The notes: generated by a model from the sequence alone, not told the origin. DNA of 35,203 bases from an uncultured Bacteroidales bacterium (GCA_902760315.1 CACWFV010000018.1:1-35203); one strand, 5' to 3'. Counted from the first letter of the stretch, positions 1-7,445 are shown. A program made the numbers and translations.

Positions 1-9
1 TTTTATGCG

Positions 10-132
10 CTGCCACTGGCTTGCGACAAGTCGGTGGCAGTTTTCCCTCTTGGGAAGTGCCGCGTGTCGGCACGTGGCTACCTTTGGCGGACAGGCCTTG
101 TGGTAACCACGGCAGGCACAATGGTGCTTCCC
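10..132 (+). ncRNA. Structured RNA-like element, copy 1 (hairpin plus GGGAAG/CTTCCC domain)
   Basis: A hairpin CTGCCAC/GTGGCAG (10-40) followed by TTTT leads into a domain closed by GGGAAG (52-57) and CTTCCC (127-132). Inside, 73-82 pairs with 102-111 (nine of ten positions), and the blocks GTGCCGCGTGTCGGC and GGACAGGCCTTG are identical in a second copy at 2049-2164. The inner stem has different bases in the two copies but still pairs, which argues for selected structure. The closing stem contains U-G and G-U pairs only when read on the plus strand, so that strand is probably the RNA. I do not recognise the family. It could be a ncRNA, a riboswitch-like leader or a repetitive extragenic element. 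Confidence 0.5.
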
Positions 133-205
133 AATTACTTTCCTGTGCTGTCGAGTCGCAGGTTGGGGTAATGCGGGGATACAGGGGGCTATAAGATGTA
201 GTTGG

Positions 206-442
206 CTAAAAGACTTTTGCGGTATTCAACTCGTTCTGTAAAAATGTATACACGTATCCTGGACTTTGATAGTAGAGCCCGGTCTTGTCGTCTTGTAGGC
301 GCTCGAAAGTCTCTGAGGTGTAGAGTATATCAATGGCCACATCAGGCGTGTACTGATATTCGTCCATTAGGTAGCCAGCCAACTCTGTAGCCAGTTCGTC
401 TTTTAGCAATTGTCTTTGTTCAGCAGTTAGTCGTGTGGTCAT
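206..442 (-). CDS. Small conserved protein, third gene of the DUF3791/DUF3990 operon
   Basis: This encodes 78 residues, mostly predicted helix, with an acidic N-terminal half (QLLKDELATELAGYLMDEY) and a C-terminal segment rich in Tyr and Phe (GLYYQSPGYVYTFLQNEL). There is no signal peptide or membrane segment. Its ATG overlaps the stop of the DUF3990 gene by four bases (ATGA), so translation is probably coupled. Small partner proteins of this type often sit beside DUF3990 genes in Bacteroidetes and Firmicutes. A role as accessory subunit or antitoxin of the DUF3990 protein is inference from the gene order only. No catalytic motif is visible. Confidence 0.7.
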   Translation of the reverse strand: MTTRLTAEQRQLLKDELATELAGYLMDEYQYTPDVAIDILYTSETFERLQDDKTGLYYQSPGYVYTFLQNELNTAKVF

Positions 443-921
443 AGGCTTACCAAAAGTTTTAGCGCACGCTCGGTGCCAAAATAATATTGAAAAGTGATGC
501 CCTTAGCATATTTCAACTCTTCGACGAGGCGATGGATGGAGATGAGACCTCCTTCATAACGTCGCAGTTGGTAAGTAACGCCATCGTCGGCAATAGGACC
601 ATAGACGATGTCGTAGTTATGGATGGGCAGTGAATTGTTCCGGCTGCGATTTGCCAATACGAAACGAGCCCATTCTTCACTATAGTCGGGAAAATTGAGA
701 ACTCGCAGCTCTGTAGAATTCATCATGCTTTCGTCGAAAAGATATTCGTTGACTTGGGCTTCTCCTTGTTGTGTTTGAGAGACTTTCTGAGTGGCCATAT
801 CCAAAGCCTGTTGCCGGTTAGCTGACAGGTAAAAGCCACGTCCGAAGTCTTTGAACGGTTTAGAATGGGCTAAATCGGGTACCTCGATTTTAATGTTTGA
901 GCCGTGATAAAGTCGTATCAT
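439..921 (-). CDS. DUF3990-family protein (ADP-ribosyltransferase-like fold)
   Basis: This is a 160-residue protein. It opens with MIRLYHGSNIKIEVPDL and continues with DFGRGFYLS, then YDIVYGPIADD near residue 105 and a C-terminal QYYFGTERALKLL. The N-terminal YHGS and the later GFYLS resemble the first two signature positions of H-Y-E type ADP-ribosyltransferases, and the whole matches my memory of DUF3990. I chose the ATG at 921 rather than the upstream in-frame start because it overlaps the stop of the preceding gene as ATGA and begins directly with the conserved motif. The gene sits between two small genes with 4-bp overlaps on both sides, an arrangement typical of toxin-antitoxin-like modules. 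Enzymatic activity and target are not shown by the sequence. Confidence 0.75.
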   Translation of the reverse strand: MIRLYHGSNIKIEVPDLAHSKPFKDFGRGFYLSANRQQALDMATQKVSQTQQGEAQVNEYLFDESMMNSTELRVLNFPDYSEEWARFVLANRSRNNSLPIHNYDIVYGPIADDGVTYQLRRYEGGLISIHRLVEELKYAKGITFQYYFGTERALKLLVSL

Positions 922-1142
922 TGCAGTTTTCCTCCATTGTTTTGGCACACCTGTGTCATTACATCAACGGTGTCAGGGAATGACAGTGTGTGCAATACGC
1001 TATAGTGATTGCGAAGGTGCTCCATTCCTTTGTATCGCTTCAAATAGGCATATGCCTGGCGGGGATGTATGCCGTAACGGGTTGCGAATTCGCTGATGAG
1101 TGCTACTGTATATCCAATGATGTTTCTGTCTTCGCGTGCCAT
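918..1142 (-). CDS. DUF3791-family small protein
   Basis: This is a 74-residue, probably all-helical protein. IGYTVALISEFATRYGIHPRQAYAYLKRYKG is followed by a hydrophobic stretch and HYSVLHTLSFPDTVDVM; the segment ending in YxVLHTxS is characteristic of DUF3791. It is the first gene of a three-gene minus-strand operon and its stop overlaps the DUF3990 start by four bases. DUF3791 and DUF3990 genes are commonly neighbours, so this is probably the cognate partner or antitoxin. That role is inferred. A perfect promoter lies 29-60 bp upstream of the ATG, and TAGGAG just before the ATG is a plausible ribosome-binding site. Confidence 0.7.
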   Translation of the reverse strand: MAREDRNIIGYTVALISEFATRYGIHPRQAYAYLKRYKGMEHLRNHYSVLHTLSFPDTVDVMTQVCQNNGGKLQ

Positions 1143-1170
1143 ACTCCTAACGTTTGTTGCTATCAGGAGA

Positions 1171-1202
1171 CAAAGATACTAACTAATGGGCAAACTGCCA
1201 AA
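1171..1202 (-). promoter_or_regulatory. Promoter of the DUF3791/DUF3990 operon
   Basis: On the minus strand, TTTG (1202-1199), a 20-nt spacer and TATCTTTG (1178-1171) form an exact match to the Bacteroidetes -33/-7 consensus. Transcription should start near 1165, about 23 nt before the ATG at 1142. Confidence 0.8.
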
Positions 1203-1466
1203 TAATTGCAGAGTTTTCTTTGAAAATGTGGCCAGGTGAGCTCTGGAAAGATGAAATAAGGGAGGGAAGGTATGATAGAGAATACGTAAGGAGAAGCAAG
1301 CTTTCTTTTTGCACTCGGCTAAAGCGTTCTTTGAAATAATTGTTTTGAAAAAATGCTTCCACCTTCCACATGCCTGCGGAAATGCCTGTACAGACGGGGC
1401 TCGCGCGGGTGAGGCATGTGCGCGAGCGTTCCACTTTCGTTACACGCTGCCATCACAGTCAGGAGA

Positions 1467-1694
1467 GCGGTTGCCACTGCTGAGCAGGCTGTTGCCAGTT
1501 ACGGGTGAGCTGTCGCCAGCGCCGTATCAGCTGTAGGGAGCAGAAAACGGTGACCGTTTTCGCAAAAACGCTCACCGTTTGGGCCGAAACGCTGAGCGTT
1601 TTGCGACGAGTACAGCTGACTCGTGCTCGTATACAGCTGACTCGCACCCGTATATGGCTGACTCGCACTCACGCACAGCTGTCTCGCGCGCAAG
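1467..1694. repeat. Three successive families of 21-bp-period tandem repeats
   Basis: Family 1 (GCTGTYGCCA...) has units starting at 1467, 1488, 1509 and a partial at 1530. Family 2 (AAACG...) starts at 1545, 1566 and 1587; its units are near-palindromes such as AAAACGGTGACCGTTTT. Family 3 (TACAGCTGACTCG...) starts at 1611, 1632, 1653 and 1674. All three keep a 21-bp period, two helical turns or seven codons. That period keeps several reading frames open on both strands, so the overlapping ORFs here are probably not genes. The stretch 1203-1466 between the operon promoter and the repeats shows nothing else I can name. Confidence 0.75.
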
Positions 1695-1942
1695 ACGGGA
1701 GCCGGAGTGGAAGCAGAGTGGCGGGAAAGTGACGGGAAAGTGGAAGCGTGAGGCGCGCACAGCCGTGCGCAAACCGCTGTATATAAGGCTGTTGCCGAGA
1801 ATAGTGGAACGTGGAGGCTAAAAAATGTAAGAGGGAAGAGGGAATATGTAATACGCGGGTGCACAAATAGGGTGCAATGAATGAGGTTCTTTAACCTAAA
1901 GGTATAAAGTGTGGCTTCGCAATCGACTCCTCGCCATGCGAC

Positions 1943-1970
1943 AACTATATTTCTCAATATAGTTTTAAAG
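1943..1970 (+). terminator. Hairpin with short T-run
   Basis: A perfect 9-bp stem AACTATATT/AATATAGTT with a TCTC loop (1943-1964) runs into TTTTAAAG. It may be a weak terminator for transcription leaving the 21-bp repeat region. The stretch 1695-1942 shows no other recognisable feature. Confidence 0.4.
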
Positions 1971-2048
1971 TTTAGTTAATAATATTGGCAGCCGGCCCGT
2001 GAGGGTAGGGGGCCAAAGTGAATTAAAAATGTAAGTTTTTTTATTTTG

Positions 2049-2164
2049 CTGTCGCCAGTGCGCGAGCATAGGCGACAGTTTTTGCTTTGGGAAGTGCCGC
2101 GTGTCGGCGCAGGTATAGGGGGACAGGCCTTGCTAGTACCTGCAAGGGCACAACGGTGCTTCCC
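2049..2164 (+). ncRNA. Structured RNA-like element, copy 2
   Basis: The architecture is the same as at 10-132. A hairpin CTGTCGCC/GGCGACAG (2049-2078) followed by TTTTT leads into a domain closed by GGGAAG (2089-2094) and CTTCCC (2159-2164). The inner stem GCAGGTA (2109-2115)/TACCTGC (2137-2143) has different bases from copy 1 but pairs perfectly. GTGCCGCGTGTCGGC and GGACAGGCCTTG are identical to copy 1. The loop sequences of the upstream hairpins are unrelated. Together the two copies bracket the DUF3990 operon and the 21-bp repeats. Confidence 0.5.
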
Positions 2165-2264
2165 ATTTTTGTTTTCACTTGCCAACGAATAACCTGGGCT
2201 GGAAAAGAAAAAATCCTGCTACGGTCAATTGACTTTCGCAGGATTCATAATGAAAGGAGGAAAG

Positions 2265-2337
2265 TGGTACCTCCAGGAATCGAACCGGGGACACACGGAT
2301 TTTCAGTCCGATGCTCTACCAACTGAGCTAAGGCACC
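2265..2337 (-). tRNA. tRNA-Phe (GAA)
   Basis: The reverse complement folds as a complete cloverleaf. The acceptor GGTGCCT pairs with AGGTACC, the D-arm is GCTCAGTTGGTAGAGC, the anticodon loop is CTGAAAA with anticodon GAA, and the T-arm contains GGTTCGATTCC. Discriminator A is followed by C then T, so the CCA end is not encoded. An exact housekeeping promoter lies 38-69 bp upstream. Confidence 0.97.
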
Positions 2338-2374
2338 ATTGTAAGATCACTTGCATTCCTTTCGTTTGCGGATG

Positions 2375-2406
2375 CAAAGGTACGAAGAAAAAAGTAATTG
2401 GCCAAA
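2375..2406 (-). promoter_or_regulatory. Promoter of tRNA-Phe
   Basis: On the minus strand, TTTG (2406-2403), 20 nt and TACCTTTG (2382-2375) match the consensus exactly. The -33 box lies inside the hairpin that probably terminates the upstream thiL operon, so terminator and promoter are interleaved. Confidence 0.85.
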
Positions 2407-2418
2407 CTTTTGGCCAAT
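2387..2418 (-). terminator. Terminator of the sppA-lpxK-pnp-thiL operon
   Basis: Read on the minus strand, an 8-bp perfect stem AATTGGCC/GGCCAATT (2418-2395) is followed by ACTTTTTTC. It lies about 60 bp after the thiL stop and overlaps the tRNA-Phe promoter. Confidence 0.65.
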
Positions 2419-2479
2419 TATTTTTGTTGATGATGGTGTTTTTCTTTGTTTTGCCCCGTTATGGGCCTGTCGGGAGGGC

Positions 2480-3529
2480 TTATTCCAGTGGGTTCCAGCC
2501 TTGTGCTTTGAGTTCGAACTCCTGGTCGTCGCGGGTGACGAGGACGTGGCCGAGGCTGGCATTGGTGATGTGGCCAATGAGGTGGACGTCCTCCATCTGC
2601 TGGATGCGCTCGTGGTCGCCAATGGGGACGGTGAAGAGCAGCTCGTAGTCCTCGCCGCCATTGAGGGCGCAGGTGGTGACGTTCATGTTGAGCTCTTCGG
2701 CCATGACTGCCGTCTGGTAGTCGATGGGCAGCTGCTTCTCGAAGATGCGGCAGCCCACGCCCGACTGTTTGCAGATGTGGCGCAGCTCGCTGGAGAGTCC
2801 GTCGGAGATGTCCATCATGGAGGTGGGGCGGATGCCGGCGTCGCGGAGGCGCTGGATGATGTCGCCGCGAGCCTCGGTCTTCAGCTGACGCTGGAGAAGG
2901 TACTCCTTGCCGCTGAAGTCGGGCTGGAAGTCGGGAGCCTCCTTGCCTTTCTTCTTGGCTTCTGCTACCATCTGGTAGTAGACGGCCTTTTCGCGCTCCA
3001 AGAGCTGGAGGCCCATGTAGGCTGCGCCGAGGTCGCCGGAGACGCAGATGAGGTCGGTCTCCTTGGCGCCGTTGCGGTAGACGATGTCGTCGTGGCGGGC
3101 CTCACCGATGCAGGTGATGCTGATGGCCAGTCCGGTGTAACTGCTGGTGGTGTCGCCGCCAACGATGTCGACGCCCCACTTGTCGCAGGCTGCACGCAGT
3201 CCGGTGTAGAACTGCTCGACGTCCTCTACGCTGAAGCGCTTGGAGAGCGCCAGGGAGACGGTCATCTGGCGTGGCGTGCCGTTCATGGCGAAGATGTCGC
3301 TGATGTTGACCATGGCCGACTTCCACCCCAGGTGTTGCAGGGTGATGTAGGTCAGGTCGAAGTGGACGCCCTCCATGAGCATGTCGGTGGTGACGAGTAC
3401 CTCGGTGTCGGGGTAGTGAAGTACGGCGCAGTCGTCGCCTACGCCGTACTTGGTTGATGTGTTCTGGGGCTTGATGTCCTGCGTGAGGCGGTCTATCAGG
3501 CCGAATTCTCCTAGTTTTGCTATTTCCAT
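2480..3529 (-). CDS. thiL: Thiamine-monophosphate kinase
   Basis: This gene phosphorylates thiamine monophosphate to thiamine diphosphate with ATP, the last step of cofactor synthesis, in the cytosol. The ~349-residue product carries the AIR-synthase/ThiL fold signatures. These are YGVGDDCAVL near the N-terminus for Mg/ATP binding, GDTTSS mid-protein, MMDISDGLSSEL and the C-terminal NGGEDYELLF. The ATG at 3529 gives MEIAKLGEFGLID, the usual ThiL N-terminus, so the longer in-frame start at 3568 is not used. It is the last gene of the sppA-lpxK-pnp-thiL run, 44 bp after pnp, with a terminator about 60 bp beyond. Length and motifs are normal for the family. Confidence 0.95.
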   Translation of the reverse strand: MEIAKLGEFGLIDRLTQDIKPQNTSTKYGVGDDCAVLHYPDTEVLVTTDMLMEGVHFDLTYITLQHLGWKSAMVNISDIFAMNGTPRQMTVSLALSKRFSVEDVEQFYTGLRAACDKWGVDIVGGDTTSSYTGLAISITCIGEARHDDIVYRNGAKETDLICVSGDLGAAYMGLQLLEREKAVYYQMVAEAKKKGKEAPDFQPDFSGKEYLLQRQLKTEARGDIIQRLRDAGIRPTSMMDISDGLSSELRHICKQSGVGCRIFEKQLPIDYQTAVMAEELNMNVTTCALNGGEDYELLFTVPIGDHERIQQMEDVHLIGHITNASLGHVLVTRDDQEFELKAQGWNPLE

Positions 3530-3573
3530 TCTTCTTGTTTTACTTGTTGCTATGGCATAGCAACACACTGAAC

Positions 3574-4386
3574 TTACACTGTGCGCTTAACCATTTCGCG
3601 CATGATTTCCGTCATGAGGGGCTGGGCCTTGTCGGCAGCCTCTTGGACCTCCTCGTGGCTGACCTCTACGGGGTTGTCGAAGCCGCCGAGGTCGGTGACG
3701 ACGCTGATGCCGAAGGTGCGGATGCCACAGTGGTGGGCCACGATGACCTCTGGGACGGTGGACATGCCCACGGTGTCGCCACCCATGGCGCGGTACATGC
3801 GGTATTCAGCCGGTGTCTCGAAGGTGGGACCTGTGGTGCCCAGATAGACGCCGTAGACCAGTCGGATGTTCTTCTCCTTGGCAATCTCGGTGGCCAGGTT
3901 GATGAGCTTGTGGTCGTAGGTTTCGTGCATATCCGGGAAGCGCGGTCCGGTGGGGAAGTTCTTGCCGCGCAGCGGGTGTTCGGGGAAGAAATTGATGTGG
4001 TCGGTGATGACCATGAGGTCGCCAATCTTGAAGGCGGGATTCATGCCACCGGCAGCATTGGAGACGAAGAGCGTCTTGATGCCCAGTTCGTACATGACGC
4101 GGACGGGGAACGTCACCTCCTTCATGGAGTAGCCCTCGTAGTAGTGGAAGCGCCCCTTCATGGCCATGATGTCTACGCCGCCCAGCTTGCCGAAGATGAG
4201 TGCGCCGGCGTGTCCCTCGACGGTGGAGACGGGGAAGTTGGGTATCTGGGCGTAAGGAATCTCCAGTTTGTCAGTTATTTCGGAAGCTAATTGTCCGAGG
4301 CCTGTTCCCAGGATGATGGCTGTTTTGGGGTTTGTGGTCATCTTTTCTTTTAACCAGGATGCTGTTTCTTGAATTTTTGTGTACAT
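3574..4386 (-). CDS. punA: Purine nucleoside phosphorylase (trimeric PNP family)
   Basis: This enzyme carries out phosphorolysis of purine (deoxy)nucleosides in purine salvage. The 270-residue protein shows ILGTGLG for phosphate binding near residue 27, GRFHYYEGY, VSNAAGG, GTTGPTFETPAEYR and GMSTVPE, in family order, and the late SHEEV histidine. The base-specifying position usually occupied by Asn in human PNP reads Asp here (VVTDLGG). An Asp at this place is known from methylthioadenosine phosphorylases, so 6-amino purines may be accepted. That is inference. The first ATG fits the family N-terminus. Its start lies inside the 3' end of lpxK, an overlap of 116 bp. Confidence 0.93.
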   Translation of the reverse strand: MYTKIQETASWLKEKMTTNPKTAIILGTGLGQLASEITDKLEIPYAQIPNFPVSTVEGHAGALIFGKLGGVDIMAMKGRFHYYEGYSMKEVTFPVRVMYELGIKTLFVSNAAGGMNPAFKIGDLMVITDHINFFPEHPLRGKNFPTGPRFPDMHETYDHKLINLATEIAKEKNIRLVYGVYLGTTGPTFETPAEYRMYRAMGGDTVGMSTVPEVIVAHHCGIRTFGISVVTDLGGFDNPVEVSHEEVQEAADKAQPLMTEIMREMVKRTV

Positions 4387-5440
4387 AGTCTATAATTTGA
4401 TGGTTAAACTGTTCTGCCTGTTCCTGTAGGAAACAGATGTTGATAGGTAATACGTAGAGCGCCTTGCGGACCTCGTCGCTCAGTCCTTCGGCCAGCTTGA
4501 GTCGTGTGGCGTCCTTCTCTGTCGTGATGATGAGTTTGGGCGCGGGCATGGCGTCGAAGGTGGCGTTGATGAGCCTGACATCCTTCCTGTTAAACGCGTG
4601 GTGGTCGGCAAAGGCCAGGGGTGTCAGTTGCGGAATGAGCGGCTGCAGGTCGTGGGTCATCTGCTGCGGTGAGGCGATGCCCGTCAGCAGCATGACGTGG
4701 TGGTTCTTCAGGCTGTCCAGTGCCGGGCTGTCTTTCGCCTTGCCGAACAGCGGCTGTAGGGTGCCATAGTCGATAGAGGTGAAGAACAGCTTCTGGTAGG
4801 GGTATAGATTCATGGCCTTGGTGATGACGCGATACTCCATGGGCTTGAGCCCCTTCGGGCACTTGGTGACGATGACGATGTCGGCACGGTTCTTGCCGGA
4901 GAGCGGTTCGCGCAACCGGCCTGCCGGCAGCAGCCTGTCGTAGATGATGAGCCGATGGTAGTCGACCAGCAGGATGTTGATGCCCGGCTTGACATAACGG
5001 TGCTGGAAGGCATCGTCCAAGAGGATGACGTCAATGTCCTTGTCGTTGTCCGTCAGCGTGTCGATGCCATGGCAGCGGTTTTTGTCGACGGCCACGATGA
5101 CGTCAGGGAATTTCTGCTTCATCTGGTACGGCTCGTCACCAATCTCCGGCATGGTGGTCTGGGCGGTAGCCTGCACGAATCCTCGGCTCTTGCGCTTGTA
5201 GCCCCTGCTGAGCACTGCCGTATGGAAGGAACTTTTCAGCAGGCGGACGAGATACTCCACGTGAGGCGTCTTGCCACTGCCGCCCACGGTGATGTTGCCC
5301 ACGGCAATGACCGGCACGTCGAAGTTTCTGCTTTTCAGCAAGCCAATGCTGAACAGCGTGTTACGAAACTTCACCGCCATGCCGTAAAACCAGCTCAGCG
5401 GCAGCAGCCATTTGTTGATTTTGATGAAGTCGCCTTCCAT
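4271..5440 (-). CDS. lpxK: Tetraacyldisaccharide 4'-kinase
   Basis: This enzyme phosphorylates the 4' position of the lipid A precursor at the inner membrane. The protein starts with a hydrophobic anchor (WLLPLSWFYGMAVKF), then the P-loop GNITVGGSGKTP near residue 48, SRGYKRKSRGF, GDEPYQMKQKFP, the DDAFQHRYV catalytic segment and TTEKDATRL. The length, 389 residues, is slightly long. The last ~38 residues (after DYVHKNSRNS) are encoded inside pnp in a different frame and are polar and low in predicted structure. It follows sppA by 19 bp, so the two are surely cotranscribed. The ATG at 5440 is supported by the hydrophobic N-terminus. Confidence 0.95.
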   Translation of the reverse strand: MEGDFIKINKWLLPLSWFYGMAVKFRNTLFSIGLLKSRNFDVPVIAVGNITVGGSGKTPHVEYLVRLLKSSFHTAVLSRGYKRKSRGFVQATAQTTMPEIGDEPYQMKQKFPDVIVAVDKNRCHGIDTLTDNDKDIDVILLDDAFQHRYVKPGINILLVDYHRLIIYDRLLPAGRLREPLSGKNRADIVIVTKCPKGLKPMEYRVITKAMNLYPYQKLFFTSIDYGTLQPLFGKAKDSPALDSLKNHHVMLLTGIASPQQMTHDLQPLIPQLTPLAFADHHAFNRKDVRLINATFDAMPAPKLIITTEKDATRLKLAEGLSDEVRKALYVLPINICFLQEQAEQFNHQIIDYVHKNSRNSILVKRKDDHKPQNSHHPGNRPRTISFRNN

Positions 5441-5459
5441 GTTATCCGGGACTGCGATG

Positions 5460-7232
5460 TTACTTAATGTTCAGGAAATAAGGCAGGCGCGTCTGGATGG
5501 CAGACTGCTTGCTGATGTTCTTCATATAGGCGAACGGCTGGTAGTATTCGCCCAGCGTCTCGCGGATTTGCTCGTCCAGGTAGTTGTCTTTGCTGGTCGT
5601 TGCCGCCAGGCTCTCCAACCATCCGTCTTCCGTGGGATAGCTGCCAGTGTAGTACTTGTCAACCTTGGCCAGCTGGGCAGCCTTCTTGACGGCGTCGTCC
5701 AGCGAACCAATGGCGTCTACCAGTTTGATGCCGAGGGCGTCGTTGCCCAGCCATACACGGCCCTGGGCAATCTCCTCTACCTTCGCAACGGGCATCTTGC
5801 GACCGTCGGCCACACGCTTGCGGAATAGTTCGTAGCCGCGGCCGATGTACTTTTCGAGCAGTGCCATCTCGTCTGCATTGATGGAACGAGCCATGGAGCC
5901 GAAGTTGGCATACTTGTTGGTCTTCACCTCGTCGAACTTCACGCCCAGCTTTTCGGTCAGCAGGTTGCTGACGTCGGGGAACATGCCGAAGATGCCGATG
6001 GAGCCGGTGATGGTGGTAGGTTCGGAGTAGATATAGTTAGCCGCACAGCTGATGTAGTAGCCACCGGAAGCAGCATAGCCACCCATGGACACCACGACGG
6101 GCTTCTTAGCCTTCAGGTTGCTGACGGCATGCCAGATCTGTTCAGAAGCGTATGCCGAACCGCCGGGCGAGTTGACGCGCAGCACGACAGCCTTGACATT
6201 GTCGTCGTTCATCAGTTCCTCCAGGTCCTTGCACACCTTGGTAGCCACGATGGAGTGCCCGTCCTGTATCATGCCGGCAGTCTCGGAGTCCACGATGTCG
6301 CCATAGGCATAGTAGACTGCAACTTTGTCGCCCTTGTCCTCGGCGCCCTTGACGTTCTTCATGTCCTCCAGTGTCAGCTGGCTGATGGTCTCGTCGCTGT
6401 CAATCTTCAGCATCTTCTTGACCTCACCCTTCACCTCGTCGGTGTACATCAGTTTGTCAATAAGTTTCAGCTTGACATATTCGTTAGCCTCGGCCAGCGT
6501 GATGCCGCGGTCGGCATAGGCGTTCAGCGAGTCGGCGCTCACCTTGCGGCTCTTGGCAACGTCGGCCAGCATGACTTTCCAAATGCCGTTGATGTAGGCC
6601 GTCACCTGCTCGCGGTTGGCATCGCTCATCTTGTCGGCCGTCATCTGTTCGGGGGCACTCTTGTATTTGCCCACCTTGCACAGCTGGTATTTGACGCCAA
6701 ACTTAGCCAGCAGGTCTTTCAGAAAGAAAGGCTCCGCAGCCAGTCCGTGCCAGTCGACCATGCCCTGCGGATTGAGGAACACTTTGTCGGCTGCGCTGCA
6801 GATGTAGTAGGTACCCTGCGTGTAGCTGTCGGCATAGGCCACAATCCACTTGCCCGACTTGCGGAAGTCCAGCAGTGCCTCGCGGATGGCATGAGCCGTT
6901 GCCGGTGCGTCGCAGCTGAAGATGCCGGCCTCCAGGTAGATGCCCTTGATGTTGTCGTTGTCTTTTGCTTTCTTGATGGCTGACAGGATGTCTTCCAGTC
7001 CCAGTTCTTCGGTGACGGATGAAGAGAGGAATGCCAGCGGATTGTCCTGGGTGCGCTCTTCTACGGTGCCCGACAGTGTCAGGGCGAATACCGAGTTGTC
7101 TTCAACTTGTGTGGAGGCAGCACTTGACGCAGCCAGTCCCACCAGAGAGATGGTGCCAAGAATAGCCATGACGACGGTCAGCAGGATGATGCCTGTGATG
7201 GTGGCTAACACGTACTTGAGAAAGTCTTTCAT
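5460..7232 (-). CDS. sppA: Signal peptide peptidase SppA, 67K type
   Basis: This is a membrane-anchored serine protease that degrades cleaved signal peptides. Of about 590 residues, the first ~30 form one transmembrane anchor (FLKYVLATITGIILLTVVMA). Two ClpP-like domains follow. The N-terminal one carries the catalytic lysine region KVGKYKSAPEQM and the C-terminal one the nucleophile region GGYAASGGYYIS, after LRVNSPGGSAYASEQIW. I chose the ATG at 7232 because the upstream extension to 7319 crosses the promoter. First gene of a four-gene operon with lpxK, pnp and thiL. The combination with lipid A synthesis suggests envelope upkeep. Confidence 0.95.
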   Translation of the reverse strand: MKDFLKYVLATITGIILLTVVMAILGTISLVGLAASSAASTQVEDNSVFALTLSGTVEERTQDNPLAFLSSSVTEELGLEDILSAIKKAKDNDNIKGIYLEAGIFSCDAPATAHAIREALLDFRKSGKWIVAYADSYTQGTYYICSAADKVFLNPQGMVDWHGLAAEPFFLKDLLAKFGVKYQLCKVGKYKSAPEQMTADKMSDANREQVTAYINGIWKVMLADVAKSRKVSADSLNAYADRGITLAEANEYVKLKLIDKLMYTDEVKGEVKKMLKIDSDETISQLTLEDMKNVKGAEDKGDKVAVYYAYGDIVDSETAGMIQDGHSIVATKVCKDLEELMNDDNVKAVVLRVNSPGGSAYASEQIWHAVSNLKAKKPVVVSMGGYAASGGYYISCAANYIYSEPTTITGSIGIFGMFPDVSNLLTEKLGVKFDEVKTNKYANFGSMARSINADEMALLEKYIGRGYELFRKRVADGRKMPVAKVEEIAQGRVWLGNDALGIKLVDAIGSLDDAVKKAAQLAKVDKYYTGSYPTEDGWLESLAATTSKDNYLDEQIRETLGEYYQPFAYMKNISKQSAIQTRLPYFLNIK

Positions 7233-7272
7233 TTTTTTGTCGTATTTTGTTGATGTTTTGTCTTCAATTCTG

Positions 7273-7304
7273 CAAAGGTATGAAGAAAAAATGAAACCAC
7301 CAAA
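7273..7304 (-). promoter_or_regulatory. Promoter of the sppA-lpxK-pnp-thiL operon
   Basis: On the minus strand, TTTG (7304-7301), 20 nt and TACCTTTG (7280-7273) match the consensus exactly. The start site should fall near 7267, leaving a leader of about 35 nt before the sppA ATG. Confidence 0.85.
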
Positions 7305-7353
7305 TTCTTTGCCATACATTACACCTTAATATATAAAGAAAGCTATTTTAGTT

Positions 7354-7396
7354 CTGCCAAAGTGTCAGTCGCTCGTGTTTGGCACGGTTTTGGCAG
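7354..7396 (+). promoter_or_regulatory. Candidate sigma-54 type promoter of groES-groEL
   Basis: TGGCACG (7380-7386), four bases and TGGCA (7391-7395) place GG and GC twelve bases apart, as in the -24/-12 consensus TGGCACG-N4-TTGCA. There is one mismatch in the -12 box. An inverted repeat CTGCCAAA (7354-7361)/TTTGGCAG (7389-7396) spans it. No TAnnTTTG box and no CIRCE element are visible ahead of groES, unlike the other genes here, so an alternative promoter class is plausible. The element is 50-65 bp upstream of the ATG. Confidence 0.4.
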
Positions 7397-7445
7397 TATA
7401 TGTGGCAGAACACATAAAAGTCTAATTAAAATAAAATAAGTAATT

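Noticed and set aside
1459-1957. Several overlapping ORFs on both strands
   Set aside because: They arise from the 21-bp period, which keeps multiple frames open. No ribosome-binding site or family resemblance supports any of them.
1987-2012. CCCGTGAGGG hairpin similar to the apex of the RNA array units
   Set aside because: Only the short GNRA apex matches. The flanking stem and unit context are absent, so chance is sufficient.
2351-3457. Long plus-strand ORF opposite thiL
   Set aside because: It is a shadow of the GC-rich minus-strand gene. Similar antisense ORFs lie opposite lpxK, sppA, groEL, CotH and guaA.
3574-4386. Reclassifying the PNP as methylthioadenosine phosphorylase because of Asp at the base-specificity site
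   Set aside because: The remaining motifs, including SHEEV and NAAGG, are those of PNP. One residue is not enough to rename it.
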